Assembly: GCF_052857255.1 (NCBI RefSeq)
Contig: NC_135498.1
Location: forward strand, 85,212,639 to 85,276,638
Origin: Amblyomma americanum
Lineage: Eukaryota > Arthropoda > Arachnida > Ixodida > Ixodidae
DNA: 64,000 nucleotides
Direction of reading: 5' to 3'
Shown: positions 25,360-36,646 of the stretch, piece by piece
How the letters are laid out: every line of letters starts with the position of its first letter
How positions within the stretch are numbered: the stretch's first letter is position 1
Made by a program: the position numbers and the translations under genes
The notes under the pieces: model-generated
Databases searched by the model: none
Seen by the model: the letters and a program-made list of their open reading frames with translations, nothing else
Told to the model about the DNA's origin: nothing

Positions 25360-26134
25360 TGCTGTGGAGTTCAGCGAAGTTGGGCATGGGGAGGATTCCC
25401 TGAGGACCACCACGAGGGAGGGTGAGCCCTTTGGGGGAGACGTGGCTTCACGAATGCCGGAAGCAGCGACGACAATACCGTCCCCACGTGTTCGAACAGG
25501 AATGCCGGAAGCAGCGACGACCATAAGCGTATTCGTACCGGTCCTCAGACGACGAAGTGCGGTGTCACTGTGGTCACCTTCAGCCACGCTGGGGTTGAAC
25601 AATTGCCCTAGTGCCGCACCTTCGACAGAGCTTCCGCGTTCCGGTCACCAGTACAAGATCTTTCAACCCCTGCTGAAAGACAGCCTGCATTCCTGTGTCA
25701 TGCCGGCGCCTTCCGTGTCAACATGGGCGCGGTCCGGACACACGTGCGCGCCCACCTGGAGGCCGCGTGACGACAACGTGACTGGGTCTTGTTCCCTTTC
25801 TCTCGACCGAGCTGCGAGGAAGCATCAGGACCGCCCTGCCATGGGTAGTACCATCAGTGCTATCGTGTGATTGGACATCGTTCTTCGAACTGTATTCCCC
25901 AGCTAAGGATCTTGGGAATTTAAGGAGCTGCTGGTCTGCTACCAGAAGAGAGCCCCCCTCTTGACAGATACCAGAGACACCCGACTGCTAAGAAGCTCTA
26001 TTTACTGAGAAGCAAGCTCTGTTGCCCGTACTTGCACATTAACTGAATAGTCCTTGTATAAAATTTTCCAAGTTTTCTTCCTCTAATCGTCCTCGTCTCT
26101 TCTCCGGCCTAGTCACGCTACCTGAATCCCAAAA
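25360..26134 (+). repeat. 3' LTR of the first Gypsy element
   Basis: Partner of the 5' LTR. It differs by scattered substitutions and short indels, so the insertion is not recent. Similarity continues about 38 bp past the assigned end (CTGGTGGCAGCGGTGAGATGC). Confidence 0.85.
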
Positions 26135-26174
26135 CCTGGTGGCAGCGGTGAGATGCTGCTACCTGAATTACAAC

Positions 26175-26884
26175 AACACTTATCTTGAACCCATGTAACT
26201 GGTATTCGTCCCGAAAACTCGAGTGAATTCCTGCCTCGTCGGGTTCATGTAAACGGTGCTAATGGCTGGCATGAATCCTTCGAGGCGTATATGCCGCTGT
26301 TATTGAACTGCTTTCACTTGAGTCATTGCAAACCAGCATTAGGAAAGGAACTATGCCGTTCTCCCAACCTGTCTAGAATGAGGAGGCATGTTCCTGTTAG
26401 CAACATATATTTTGATCACAAACAATGCCTTATTTTGTGGCGTCCACTGGGAAGAGGGGTTGGGGGAGCTTTCGTTCTTGACCTGCCTTCTTGGGCACGC
26501 GTTTCCTTTTTGTAGGCAATGCAGACGCTTCAGAATCGCATAAAATTGCTCCGCAGCGTCGATCAAAAAAGGAAAGCAAAGACGTTTTAAGAATACATCC
26601 CAAGCAAGAAAAAGGAAATAAAGTCTAGTTCGTCGAAGTTCTGAGAGAATTCTGCGGCCCAGAACATAGATAAGTAAAAGGCTGCTGGTAGAGTGCAGTA
26701 GCGACAAAACTATTTGGAGCCAGATGGAGCCACGTGACATGTTAAATTTGATGCGAATTTCAAACCTCCACAGAAAATGCAACCACAAATTCTAGTGCCT
26801 GCAAAACGCAAAAAGTTATTTCAATGTGGATGAAAATTGCGTGTTAACCATCTTAAAAGAAAGAGGAAGTAAAGGTAGGGGTCA
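26175..26884. other. no gene recognised
   Basis: A 145-codon minus-strand frame (26351-26788) has no recognisable motif and overlaps a plus-strand frame. No repeat partner noticed. Confidence 0.45.
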
Positions 26885-28060
26885 TCGTTTATATATTTAG
26901 TTTAGCTTTTTGTTACGAGACGACATTACAGACCAATTTATATAAAAGTACAACTTTTTTCGATATTTACCCCTGATTTCTAACAAAAATAAGCAAAACA
27001 TTGTGCGCAGTATTTCTTCTATCCACTAAAAATAAAACCCTGCCATAAATCTCATTGATATAGAACCATATTTAAATACGCTACAGCTGCTGAAACTTCC
27101 CATGTATTTCCTAGGGAGGCTGTCAGTGGTGAACCGCCAGCTTTGCATGGAGGTTACTCACGACGCAGATTACGAAGAAGAAAAAACAATGAACACAATA
27201 AATGACATGACCCCGCCGGCGGGACAATGCAGGGATCAGTTCCACATTCTTAGAGGGGTCTCTGCACCACGTTAGAGCAAAAGTATTGTCCCATTTCATT
27301 CACAACTCTCTACTTTTTCACTCTGGCAGGGGCATAAGAATCAACCCACACCATTGGTTTGAAGGGGGTCCTTTGACGGGGAAGAGGCTGTGTGTGCTAA
27401 CGTTTCATCCCCCTCTAGCTACTGGTTTCCGAGAAAGATGGCTTTGGATATTATGCGGATTGATGAGGGATTCTGGAGACTCATATCTAAGAGCAAGTAC
27501 ACGCTAAACACTTCATCTAAATGTTAACAGCATAGAAATCATAGCGCATCTTTTAAAAGCAATAGACATGCGATCTGCACTGATATAAACTTTATTTGTT
27601 TTAGGTAATAAGGAGGAAGACAATTTCTTTTTATTCCTCCTTGTTCGCATAACCCAAACTTTCAAGCAGATGTGTCAGCTCATAGTTGTGTATTTCAAAG
27701 TGTGCTTAACCTAAAACTCAGAAATCTCGACAATACAAGGCATACCTGCATTATTTCTGCAGAATTGAAGAAAACATCGGCTTTTTCGTTTCAGATGACG
27801 TGTTCGAGCCATAAGCATATCTACCTCCTATTGGTATAAAATGAAACCTAAAAAATAAAATCTTCCCGTAACATTTCTAGTATTCACTAAAAAAAAAAAC
27901 GCTGCCACAAGCGACATGAAAATTTAACCATATTGAGACACACTGTAGCTTCTGAAATTTCCCATTAATTTCTTTAGAAGGATCTCAGTGGTGAACCGCC
28001 AGTTTTGCGTAGAACTCGCTCCTGGCGCTGACTGAAAGAAAAAAATGGCCTGGCTTAGCT
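26885..28060 (+). repeat. module S, copy 2 (tandem)
   Basis: The stretch 27030-27180 (GTCAGTGGTGAACCGCCAG) recurs at 27890-28050, a period of about 860 bp. Between them lie the ATTGGTTTGAAGGGGGTCC core (27352-27373) and the AATAAGGAGGAAGACAATTTC block (about 27608), both shared with 9640-10600. Confidence 0.7.
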
Positions 28061-28075
28061 AAGGTTAAGCCTAGG

Positions 28076-28771
28076 ATGCGAAGCATCATAGATTTGTGAA
28101 AGGGATTCGGTATCGCCTGCCCGAAAGTCAGGCTAGTCTCTTCGTTGTTTAGCAATCTCCTGGAGGAGCGGGAGTTAGCCTTGGTGGTCGCGGCCGCGCG
28201 GCGACCGCGCGAGTTGAGCCCCGTCTCTCCTCAGCTGGCGTGACGTCAGACCACGTGCTCGGCTGCAGCGGCCCTAGCGGGAGGAGCGGAGCCGCGCCTC
28301 CAGGAGCTATCGCAACGAGTGTGTATCGGAGGCAAGCGCAGCCTCCCTTATATACCGTCGCCGTAGCGTCACGTGGTACCACGTGGTCACCCGGCGCGCA
28401 ACCGTCGCGACGGCGCAAGATGCGGCTCTGCCTCTCCTCGGTCGTGACGTCATGGTGTCACGTGGTCGCCCGGCGCGCAACCGTCGCGACGGCGCAAGAT
28501 GCGGCTCTGCCTCTCCTCGGTCGTGACGTCATGGTGTCACGTGGTCGCCCGGCGCGCAACCGTCACGATGGCGCAACATGCGGCCTGCCTCTCCTCGGTC
28601 GTGACGTCATGGTGTCACGTGGTCGCCCGGCGCGCAACCGTCGCGATGGCGCAAGATGAGGCCTGCCTCTCCTCGGTCGTGACGTCATGGTGTCACGTGG
28701 TATAGCTCAAGGTCGAAGCCGGCGTGTAACCGTCGCGAGCGCCGAAGTGAAACGCTGATAATATGCTTCGC
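28076..28771. other. GC-rich element bounded by ATGCGAAGCAT / ATGCTTCGCAT
   Basis: A sharp GC-rich island in AT-rich DNA. It starts at ATGCGAAGCAT (28076-28086) and ends at the inverse ATGCTTCGCAT (28761-28771). Inside are TGACGTCA and CACGTG near 28240-28260, CCTGGAGGAGC / GCCTCCAGGAGC arms, a CCTTATATACCG TATA-like box near 28350, and a minisatellite. It could be a small non-autonomous transposon or a promoter-bearing element. The terminal motif is nearly self-palindromic, so its value as a TIR is limited. Confidence 0.45.
28380..28747 (+). repeat. 78-79 bp minisatellite with CRE and E-box motifs
   Basis: Four units (28380-28458, 28459-28537, 28538-28615, 28616-28693) and a degraded fifth. 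Every full unit begins with CACGTGGT and ends with a TCGTGACGTCATGGTGT block, so a CRE-like TGACGTCA and a CACGTG E-box sit side by side at each junction. Two units are 79 bp and two are 78 bp. The frame across the repeats is not a convincing protein. Confidence 0.9.
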
Positions 28772-28839
28772 ATAAAGAACAAAAAAAACAAGCAAAGGAA
28801 ACAAAACCAGCACGACCATGTCAGCTGGGCAATGAAGGC

Positions 28840-29010
28840 ATCCGCGTCACAATGAAGAGAGAGGTCTCTCGTCCATCAGAGAGGAAAAGGATTATCCATT
28901 TCGTCCACAACTCCTTGCTTTGTCACGCTGGCAGGTTCATAAAGATAGACCAACGCCTTCGTATTAGAAGGTGGTCCTTCACTCTAAGCCAAAAAGGACA
29001 AAACATTGGT
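28840..29010 (+). repeat. module S fragment
   Basis: AGAGGAAAAGGATTATCC and the following CACAACTCCTTGCTTTGTCA match 9785-9850 and 27285-27320. Confidence 0.6.
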
Positions 29011-30725
29011 GTGAGTTTAGACTCTTTGGGACGAACTGATTTGCCACAACCATTAGTCCTTTTCGCGATCAACTCTAAAGGGTGCAAGTGTTGGCCTCCT
29101 AGGAAAGGAGTTTAAAATTTTGTCTCCGGGAGCAGCCTTTTAAAGAAAAATGGGAAACGATAGCGGTATTGTCAGGGCGGAAACAGTTATTATATATAAC
29201 AGGCAAACCACTATCACTTATTAGAACAAGAAGGGAAATAGAAATCAACACAGGAGAAGAAACCAGCTTTCGAACTGCCACCTTTGGATTTGGAATTAAG
29301 CAGGATATAACCAGGCCACCTCAACAGAGAGTGCGGAGTTTAAAGCAAGCGCCTTATACACGCATCACGCATATTTTTTTTCGGTTAACGCTCGCCGTTT
29401 AATGAAGCGTATTGCAAAGTATGGTGATTTTGCTGTCATATGATTTTGCAACAAACAAGCTCAGTTAAGGCTTAATTTTTACGCAGGGTCGTTTAAATCT
29501 TGTTTTTGTCCAAAAAAGAAGTGTCGAACCGCCCATACACACTAGCCGTTACTTGACAATCGCAAATCCTTGTTTTCATTTCGTTTTATTTTGTGGATAA
29601 GGCGCTCTTATTTTGTAGCAACTGGCAACTGCTCATTGGGGGCCAGTTGGAAACTAATGCAGAAGACCGTGGTTCACTTCGTTTGTTTTACTGGCGGGAA
29701 GCGGCGTTGGGGAATGGAATATTTGCCGCTCATCGTTTCGCTAAGTGTCGCCGGTACTTACGCAGCATTAGATAAGCACGTCAACAAACGTCAACGAAAT
29801 GAAACTGCATATGCTAGCTTAACGATCAGGCTTTAAACTCACATTCGGTTTATATTGAACCTCGTAGTGCGTGTTTATCCACTTTCCCAGCTGTCAGTCA
29901 ATTCAATTACACGAAGCATTTATCTGACGCAACACAGCTCATCCTCTTTGGCGCGGACAGCGGCGGTGCTGTCACTGGCCTTATGGCTCAGTACAGTAAG
30001 GCATTCGGCGGCGGGAGCGAGCGAAATCCTCCGCCGCTGCCGAAATGCTGACTCGTTCACACTTCCCAGAAATCACCTAGCCGCTCTTGGCGTACGCATA
30101 TACAGATAGAAAAGTGTATAAAGCGACGCTCTCGACGTACCATTTGCATACTAAAGCTTCAATTCACTAAACGTTGGTATTTTGCAGGACTTTACGCCAT
30201 AGCTCGCAAACCCTCTTTTAGTTTGCAGACTAGTGGCGCCATCTGGTTGTCAGGACGGCAAACAATTTTTTCAACAAACCGACGCACATCTGAAGCCTTG
30301 CAGCGTCCGAATCATCACCCTAAATGAACAATAAAGCAAATTTACCAAATGTACGTTTTCTTATACGTCAAAGGAGACGAAACTATAAACCTGTGCCCCA
30401 TTTGTCTCCAGTGAATGCATTAAATAGTCAGTAACAACGAAAAATTCAGTGTGAAGCGAGGGGTACTGCCTTGAGGGTTGCTGCCGCCATGTCTGTGGAG
30501 TAACGGCGAAGCAGTGGGAGCAAATTCTGTCGTTCGTCTCTGTTTATCTTTTTTAGGCCAAGGACTAGGCATTTTGTCCCCGAAGCCTGCACACGGCCAC
30601 GCACGCGGTCGCATTTGCTCCTTTCGCGCTGCTCACGGGGACTAACGGCTGCTATTGCTAACAAGGGGACGAATTTTCGTTAACAGTGTTTGACGTTGAA
30701 GGGGCACATCGTTCTTAAGGTGTAT
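29011..30725. other. no gene recognised
   Basis: Short frames only. An 88-codon frame at 29570-29836 has no known motif. 30230-30250 reads AGTGGCGCCATCTGG, of unknown meaning. Confidence 0.4.
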
Positions 30726-30729
30726 CTGA

Positions 30730-30850
30730 ATATACTTTCTTATGGCCCAGAAAGATGGGTACGAATATTATAAGAATAATATATAGGATTTTGTTGGCTA
30801 ATACTGGGAAAAAGCATAGGCGTTAGACAGTATCAAAAATTTTGATTCAT
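30730..30850 (+). repeat. module S fragment
   Basis: AAGATGGGTACGAATATTAT and GGCTAATACTGGGAAAAAGC match 52975-53040 and 10155-10220. Confidence 0.55.
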
Positions 30851-31469
30851 TAAATTAATAGCCCCTCTTTTCGACACAATTACCCACGCGAACTCCACTG
30901 ATTGAATTGTATGCTGGCTCTCAAGCTCCAGAGAGATTCTGCTGCTCGCTACCAAGAGTATTTCTTATCGCATTTCAAACACAGCTTAAATCTACTACTG
31001 CTTTCTCCTTCTCAACACCCACCCACCAGCCTGCTGCATTCTGAACGAAGGATAAAAAAACTGCTGGCAGAAAAAAAACATGGTCTAAAAATGAGGTTAG
31101 CAGTCACACGTTTCCTTGAAACGCAGGAAGGGTCTGGCCTCCTTAATCTTTCTAGTCTCTGATTCCAGTGGTCACCAGGAAATTGCATTTCTCTTCTTAT
31201 CTCTTTGATCTACCACCTCCACCAAGTTCACCTTCATGGACTGGTCAAGGACCCACGATTTAGTCGCGCCACCAGCGCCCTTTTCTCGAATGTGTGATGT
31301 GCTCCAAGAATTTAATGTTTCACTTGAAGTGTTCGAGCAGAGCTGGCTGAAAACAGTTGCCGAAGGCTTTCTGAGTGATATTTCCGAGCAGATTCGAGGG
31401 TCTTTGATTATGGAGATGAACATGGAGAGAATTTTTGCCCAAGTCAGGTAGAAAACAAAAAAGGTCAAG

Positions 31470-31683
31470 ATGAGCCGCATGGACCTCGGCATCCGAAAAC
31501 AACTGTTGCTGTGGAACCTCCTTCAAGCGTGGTGTTGGATCAGCAATATCGACTCAGGAGAGGTCGGAGGAGGCAGAGGCGATGAAAAGGGCGGTCCCGA
31601 AGCCACTGTCAAGAAATCTGCCACCCGCAACACGCCCAATAAGAAATGCAAGGCTACCAAAAGACTCCCAGGCGAATCTAAAG
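31470..31683 (+). pseudogene. two-exon gene family, copy B, exon 1 only
   Basis: A 71-codon exon aligns with exon 1 of copies A and C: MSRMDLGI (C: MSAKDLGI), LLLWNLLQ, a decayed acidic patch, and TPNKKCKATK (A: TPNKKRKITT). It ends in the same phase at AAAG|GTAGGA, a weaker donor than the GTAAGT of A and C. Upstream DNA (from 31155) and the intron (31740-33290) also align with the other copies. The intron carries a MITE and then runs into a Gypsy LTR at 33301; no exon 2 was found on the far side. As in C, a short upstream ATG frame (MEMNMERIFAQVR, 31409-31450) ends at a TAG before the main ATG. Probably non-functional. Confidence 0.7.
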
Positions 31684-32004
31684 GTAGGAAATAGCCTTCT
31701 GAGCAGTTGATTGTGAGTGACTAATTCTGGCAAAACAACCTAGCTTAGGAACCATAGTATCTGGTTTGTAACAATTTAAAATTTCTATTCAGCTGCAGTC
31801 AGAGAACGTTGTGTCAAGTAATGTTGTGCTCACGCGTAATTAGAGGGTGAGTTCATGCATGCTGCAACGGGTGCCGCGTGTCACCGATATTTTCCTTTTT
31901 TTCTGCAATAGCCTTTGCTATCATCGTGTGCTGCTTGCAGAATATGTTTCGGGTACGCCTTTTTTAACCAGTGTTCTCTGTGTGCTTACGTGACTTGCAG
32001 TTAA

Positions 32005-32574
32005 AGGTGCTCTAAAGAGGGATCTGAACTCCTGTTTTACCACGGGGACTCTAAATACACGTTCCGGGTATTCTAAGAAACTTCGATTTATTGTCCTGTG
32101 CGGCCGATTGCCCTAATGAAATCGCATTAAACTTCCCGGATCACACCTTTTTTTTGAACACGACGAGGTAGGTAGGAGGAGTAAACAAGCGCGTGGAGTG
32201 CCTTTCAGCCAGACCAGTGCGGGCTTCGCTTTCGCTTTTACTTAGTATTTTAGGCTTCCGTGCATAAAGACTTTCAGGCACAGACAAGCCAGCCGCAAAA
32301 TAGGCCCCCTGGAAATAATATACGTGAACTGCTTGATTTGCGTATCACTGCAATGATGGCAGATCGGCCAGCCGCCACAGGACTGGCCTACGCGTTGCCT
32401 GACTCCTGCCAATTGCGTTGCGCAAAAGAAAGGCGGGAGCAGGATTGTTTAATCTGATTTAATTAGGGCAATCTGCCGCCCAGTACAATATTTTAAAGTC
32501 TATATGAATGCTTGGAACGTGTAGATAGAATTCCCGCCGTAAAACTACGACTTCGGATACTTCTTTGGTGCACC
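32005..32574. mobile_element. TTAA-flanked MITE with long inverted repeats
   Basis: Flanked by TTAA on both sides (32001-32004 and 32575-32578). The first and last roughly 125 bp are imperfect inverted repeats (AGGTGC.C.AAAGAG..., TACACGTTCC, GATTGCCCTAAT.AAAT). Gene copies A and C lack it at the aligned position (GCAGTTCAGCTC and GCAGTAAAGCTC), giving natural empty sites. A TTAA duplication suggests piggyBac-type mobilisation. No transposase is encoded. Confidence 0.8.
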
Positions 32575-33300
32575 TTAAGCTCAGGTGTCGCTATACTCTC
32601 TGCACATGCTTAAGATTGAACGGTGCCGTCCGACTATGGCAGCGCTAGAATGCAAGGTGGCGTTTGGCGAAGTAAAAGCTGAGCATTCAATATAGCAGAT
32701 ATTAGTGAAACTTTTGTCTCAAACTAGATACTGATCACGTTTAACACAACTTTGTTGCGAAGCTGTTGTGTTTTCGTGCTGAACTTCGTGCAGAACCTTA
32801 ACCATGCTCTCATACTTGTCGGCGGTGCTCTCTAAATATGTTAATTTCAAAATATTTACTGTTTCACTTGCCGCAAGCAGTTTCTTATATTTTTACTTGA
32901 CACAATCATTTATCTCTTCTTTTAAAATTGTGCTGCTGGGTCTACATTTATGGCGCTCCAGTTTAAAGTTGTCAATAGCTTACTGCTGTGTCCATGCTGG
33001 AAACGCTTGCCTGACGTAGAACACTGCCCGTCTATAAGCTAGCCTCAGCGATTAGTTTTTGAGGCGATTGGGGCGGATACTGGAGTTATAACATGGCAGG
33101 TTGAAAAGTGTTCAAGTGCATTCTAGCCTCACTGCTACAGCCTGTTGGTAATCACTGATATCGCCAGCGAAATCCCCTGCTAATATGTTGCGTAATAACG
33201 GTAGTCAATACGAAATCTGAATTTGGACGCAGGAAAGATACGCTGGATGTATATATTGTAACTATAAAATATGCATTGTAAAAAAATATATTGTTGCATA

Positions 33301-33477
33301 TGTGAAGAAAATGATGACCCAGATAAAGCAGATGACTCGTGAAAACGAAGAAGATGGCCCTGCGCGTCAGCCGTATTGCTATCGCCACGTGTGTCTGTAC
33401 CTGATCTGGTTGCCCTCCGATTGTTCTCGCCGCTGCTCTCTTTCTCCCAGCTCTTTTAAATAAACCCCCGCCTTACA
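33301..33477 (+). repeat. 5' LTR of second Gypsy element
   Basis: Starts TGTGAAGAAAATGATGACCC, ends CCGCCTTACA, and carries CTCTTTTAAATAAACCCCCG (TATA-like TTTAAA plus AATAAA). A TTTGGTGGAGGAGCCTGG primer-site region follows. Confidence 0.88.
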
Positions 33478-33509
33478 TTTGGTGGAGGAGCCTGGCAACA
33501 GCCCTGGAA

Positions 33510-34800
33510 ATGCGCAACTGTACTCTCCCGCCACCTGCGATGCCTCACGGCGTTCAACATCAAGTCGTGCAAGTGGGCCCAGCTGTTACCTGCTCCAGCT
33601 CCCTTCGCTAACGGGACCCGGCCATCTTCAGTGGGACCGATGAGCAGGATGTCGAAGATTGGCTCACGTCTTACGAGAGAGTGAGCTTTTACAACAAATG
33701 GGACGATGCCACCAAACTAAATAACGTAATTTTTTATCTCACCGGCCTGGCTAACCTGTGGTATCGGAACCACGAGGTGGACATCCGCACCTGGTCTGCT
33801 TTCAAGACAACCTTCTCCGAAGTGTTTGGTCGTCCTGCTGTTCCGAAACTCCGCGCCGAACCACGCTTGCGTGAACGGTCTCAGCCGGTCGGCGAAAACT
33901 TTACCAGTTACATAGAAGACGTCATTGACTTATGCAACCATGTCAACCTCAAGATGTCAGAAGCTGACAAGATTAAACACATTTCGAAGGGTGTTGACGA
34001 GGACGCCTTTCAGGTGCTGGCAGCGTGCGACTTGCGCACCGTTGCTGATGTCGTCACCCTTTGCTAAAGCTTCGAAGCTTCGAGGAGCTGCGGAAGCAGA
34101 GGCTCCTGACCCGACAGCACCCTCGACAGGTTGAGTCGCTTGCTGGACTGACACCAGCACCTGACACCTCATCGCTGCTGCAACAAATCAAAGACTTTGT
34201 TCGGGAAGAAGTGGCGCGTCAGCTTTCTCTTCTGCCGAACCCTACAGGGCAAGCTCCAGACTTGACTCCGGCCCTTCGACACGCCATCCAAGAGCAGGTT
34301 GCCGAGGCTCTTCCACCCGCCCATCCGCCACCACCTGTCGCCGCTCCACTGACATATGCCGAGGTTGTCGCCCAGACGCCGCCCCCTCTATGGCCGCTCC
34401 GCTGACATACGCGGACGTCGTCGCCAGACCTAGACCGCCTGCCTATGCTTTGCCTCCAACACCTGCGCGAGCGGTGGCTCCTTCCCTTCGGCCGGCTCCG
34501 CGAGTCAGCAATCCCTGGCGCACGATCTTACAACCGGCCTATCTGCTACATTTTCGGCTTGCCTGGTCATGTGGCCCGGCTTTGCCGCCGCCGTCTCCCA
34601 GTCTACGCGCCACGTCCTCCCGCGCCCGCGTACTGGCCTTCCACGAGTCAGTACTCTCGATCTGCTGAGCCGCCGTCTAGTCGTCATTTTTCCCCTGACC
34701 GTTCAGCCCTTTCTAGACGCCGTTCACCTTCACCGAGGCGCCGCTCCGTTTCTCCTATGCGACGTCGCCCCAATCTCCCTAGGAAAGCTAGGTGCCACAG
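33510..34800 (+). pseudogene. Gypsy gag
   Basis: ATG at 33510, then a frameshift before IFSGTDEQDVEDWLTSYE. The capsid-like core (WDDATKLNNV, FYLTGLANLWY, TWSAFKTTFSEVFG, ENFTSYIEDVIDLC) is open to a stop at 34066. Further frames give SFEELRKQR, a proline-rich stretch near 34300-34480, and a CCHC knuckle near 34540 (CYIFGLPGHVARLC) in which the second Cys is Phe. An Arg/Ser/Pro-rich tail follows. Confidence 0.8.
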
Positions 34801-34809
34801 TTCCTGAGG

Positions 34810-35230
34810 CGAGAACTGCGTCCCCGTCGAACTTTCTAAGGCCTCACATATCCCCTGCTAATCTGATCGAAATTTATGTCGAGGGCATTACTGTCTTGGC
34901 CCCTGTGGACACCGGGGCTGCGATTTCTGTTATGTACGAAAAGTTTTGTAGTTCGTTGAAGAAGGTAAAGACGCCGATTGCTGGACTGTCGATCCGTACG
35001 GCCAGCGCTGAGCACATCAAGCCGTCCGCAGGGTGTACCGCTCTGGTTGTGATTCAGGACTCCCTCTACACTATAGAATTTATCGTGCTGCCTTCCTGTT
35101 CCCATCCTGTTATTCTGGGCTGGGATTTCCTTTCCGCCCAAGAAGCTATTATCGACTGTGCTCGAGCGGAAGTCGTGGTCTTTCCTCTGCCCAATCCTTT
35201 TCTGGACGCTACTCCTGTTGCCTGTGTTAA
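34810..35230 (+). pseudogene. Gypsy aspartic protease
   Basis: The frame contains PVDTGAAISVM with the catalytic DTGA intact, later VILGWDFL and AIIDC, the usual end of a retropepsin fold. It is continuous within the long frame 34569-35366, which then runs out of homology and is followed by frameshifts before RT. Confidence 0.8.
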
Positions 35231-35799
35231 AGCCCTCGCCGCCGAAGACATCGACATATTTCGTGCTCTTCCGTTCTTGTACACTTGTCTTGCGACTCTA
35301 TCGGTGACGACACTGTCCTCTTTACTCCAGGCCATACTTTTCTACACCGCAAGTGTCTCCCTCTGACATACGCCGTACTGACTGTGTCCGCTGGTCTTTC
35401 GTTTCTTTTGGTTCCTAACCCGTTTTCCCGCCCTACCGCCCTACGCCTTGGCGAATGCCTCGGCAGTGTGCAGCCTATCGCATCTATGCTCATCCGCGAG
35501 CTGACCGACGATGCACCGCTCCTCGCCATGAACGCGCTCAGCATTCCTGCCTCTTCGCCAGATCGCTCTTCTACCGAATTGTTCTTGCGCTCCATCGACG
35601 CCGATCTTCCCCGCCGCAAAGAACACAGCTTCTCGCCCTCCTTCATCAATTTCGCTCTTCCTTCGACGCTCACCAAACTTCCTTGGGCCGTACTTCCACC
35701 GTCACCGATCGCATCGACATTGGTGCCCACACGCCTCTGCGGCAGCGCCCCTATCGTGTGTCTCCAACCGAGCGCCAGATTATTACAGAGCAAGTCGAC

Positions 35800-36646
35800 C
35801 AAATGCTTCAAAACGGCGTCATTCAGCCCTGAAGTAACCCTTGGGCATAGCCTGTTGTCCTTGTGAAAAAGAAAGATGGCTCCATACGCTTCTGTGTCGA
35901 TTACCGCCCCCTTAATAAGATAACGCGCAATGATGTCTATCCGCTTCCCCGCATAGATGACGCTTTGGACTGTTTGCAAGGGGCAGAGCTCTTTTCCTCC
36001 CTCGATTTACGTTCTGGCTACTGGCAGGTCCCCACAGAAGCGGCCGATCGTCCCAAAACTGCTTTTGTGACCCCCGACGGATTGTATGACTTTACTGTGA
36101 TGCCATTCGCCCTTTGTAATGCCCCTGCAACCTTCCAACGAATGATGGACACCATTTTGCGTGGACTCAAGTTTAAAATGTGTCTGTGCTATCTCGACGA
36201 CATTGTCGTCTTTTCCCCCGACTTTGAAACCCATCTATCCCGCCTGAAGCACGTTTTGACCTGCCTCTCTGACGCTGGCCTGCAGCTCAACTTGAAGAAA
36301 TGCCGTTTTGCTCCGCGTCAGCTGACAATTTTAGGACTCGTTGTCTCTAAGAAAGGCGTTCTTCCCGACCAAGCTAAACTTCGCGCTGTCGCAGACTTTC
36401 CCAAACCCACTTCCATCAGACTTGCGCAGCTTCTTAGGTCTGTGCTCTCACTTCCGGAGGTTTATCCGCAACTTTGCTTTGATTGCTGCGCCTTTAACAC
36501 AACTGCCCGGCAGTTCCGACTTATCGATGTGGTCTCCGGCGTGCGACGATGCGTATAACACCTTGCACCGCCTCCTCACAGCGCCGCCCATACTGCGCCA
36601 TTTCGACTCGACCGCTCCTACCGAGCTCCACACGGACGCCAGTGGT
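35800..36646 (+). pseudogene. Gypsy reverse transcriptase and start of RNase H
   Basis: Entry segment QVDQMLQNGVIQP, then a TGA. A long open stretch has RFCVDYRPLNK, SSLDLRSGYWQ (catalytic Asp), the YLDDIVVFSP box with both catalytic Asp residues, and [11 protein letters not shown] frameshift near 36415 leads to [12 protein letters not shown] and the RNase H start ELHTDASG, which is cut at 36646 by the LINE. The residues of the active site survive although the gene is broken elsewhere. Confidence 0.88.

Larger units (their letters stand above)
18533..26134 (+). mobile_element. Ty3/Gypsy retrotransposon relic, Gmr1-like gene order
   Basis: The element is bounded by two direct repeats of about 780 bp. 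Between them, in order on the plus strand: a coiled-coil and SCAN-like gag, a CCHC knuckle, an aspartic protease, an integrase with GPY/F tail, then a linker leading into the start of a reverse transcriptase that stops at the 3' LTR. Usual Gypsy order is PR-RT-RH-IN; integrase before RT is the hallmark of Gmr1-like elements. All frames contain stops or shifts, and most of RT and RNase H is missing. Gag is split by a 1.8-kb DNA element. The exact LTR ends are estimates. Confidence 0.8.

Noticed and set aside
28240..28705. Repetitive open frames over the minisatellite.
   Set aside because: The openness follows from the repeat unit, units of 78 and 79 bp change the frame, and there is no start context or family.
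28380..28747. Tandem units considered as a CRISPR array.
   Set aside because: The repeats are contiguous with no unique spacers, in a eukaryotic context.
34569..34800. Arg/Ser/Pro-rich frame that could suggest an SR-like protein.
   Set aside because: It is the gag tail of the Gypsy element between zinc knuckle and protease, read through a frameshift.
35227..35979. 250-codon minus-strand frame.
   Set aside because: Antisense shadow of the Gypsy protease-RT spacer; no motifs.
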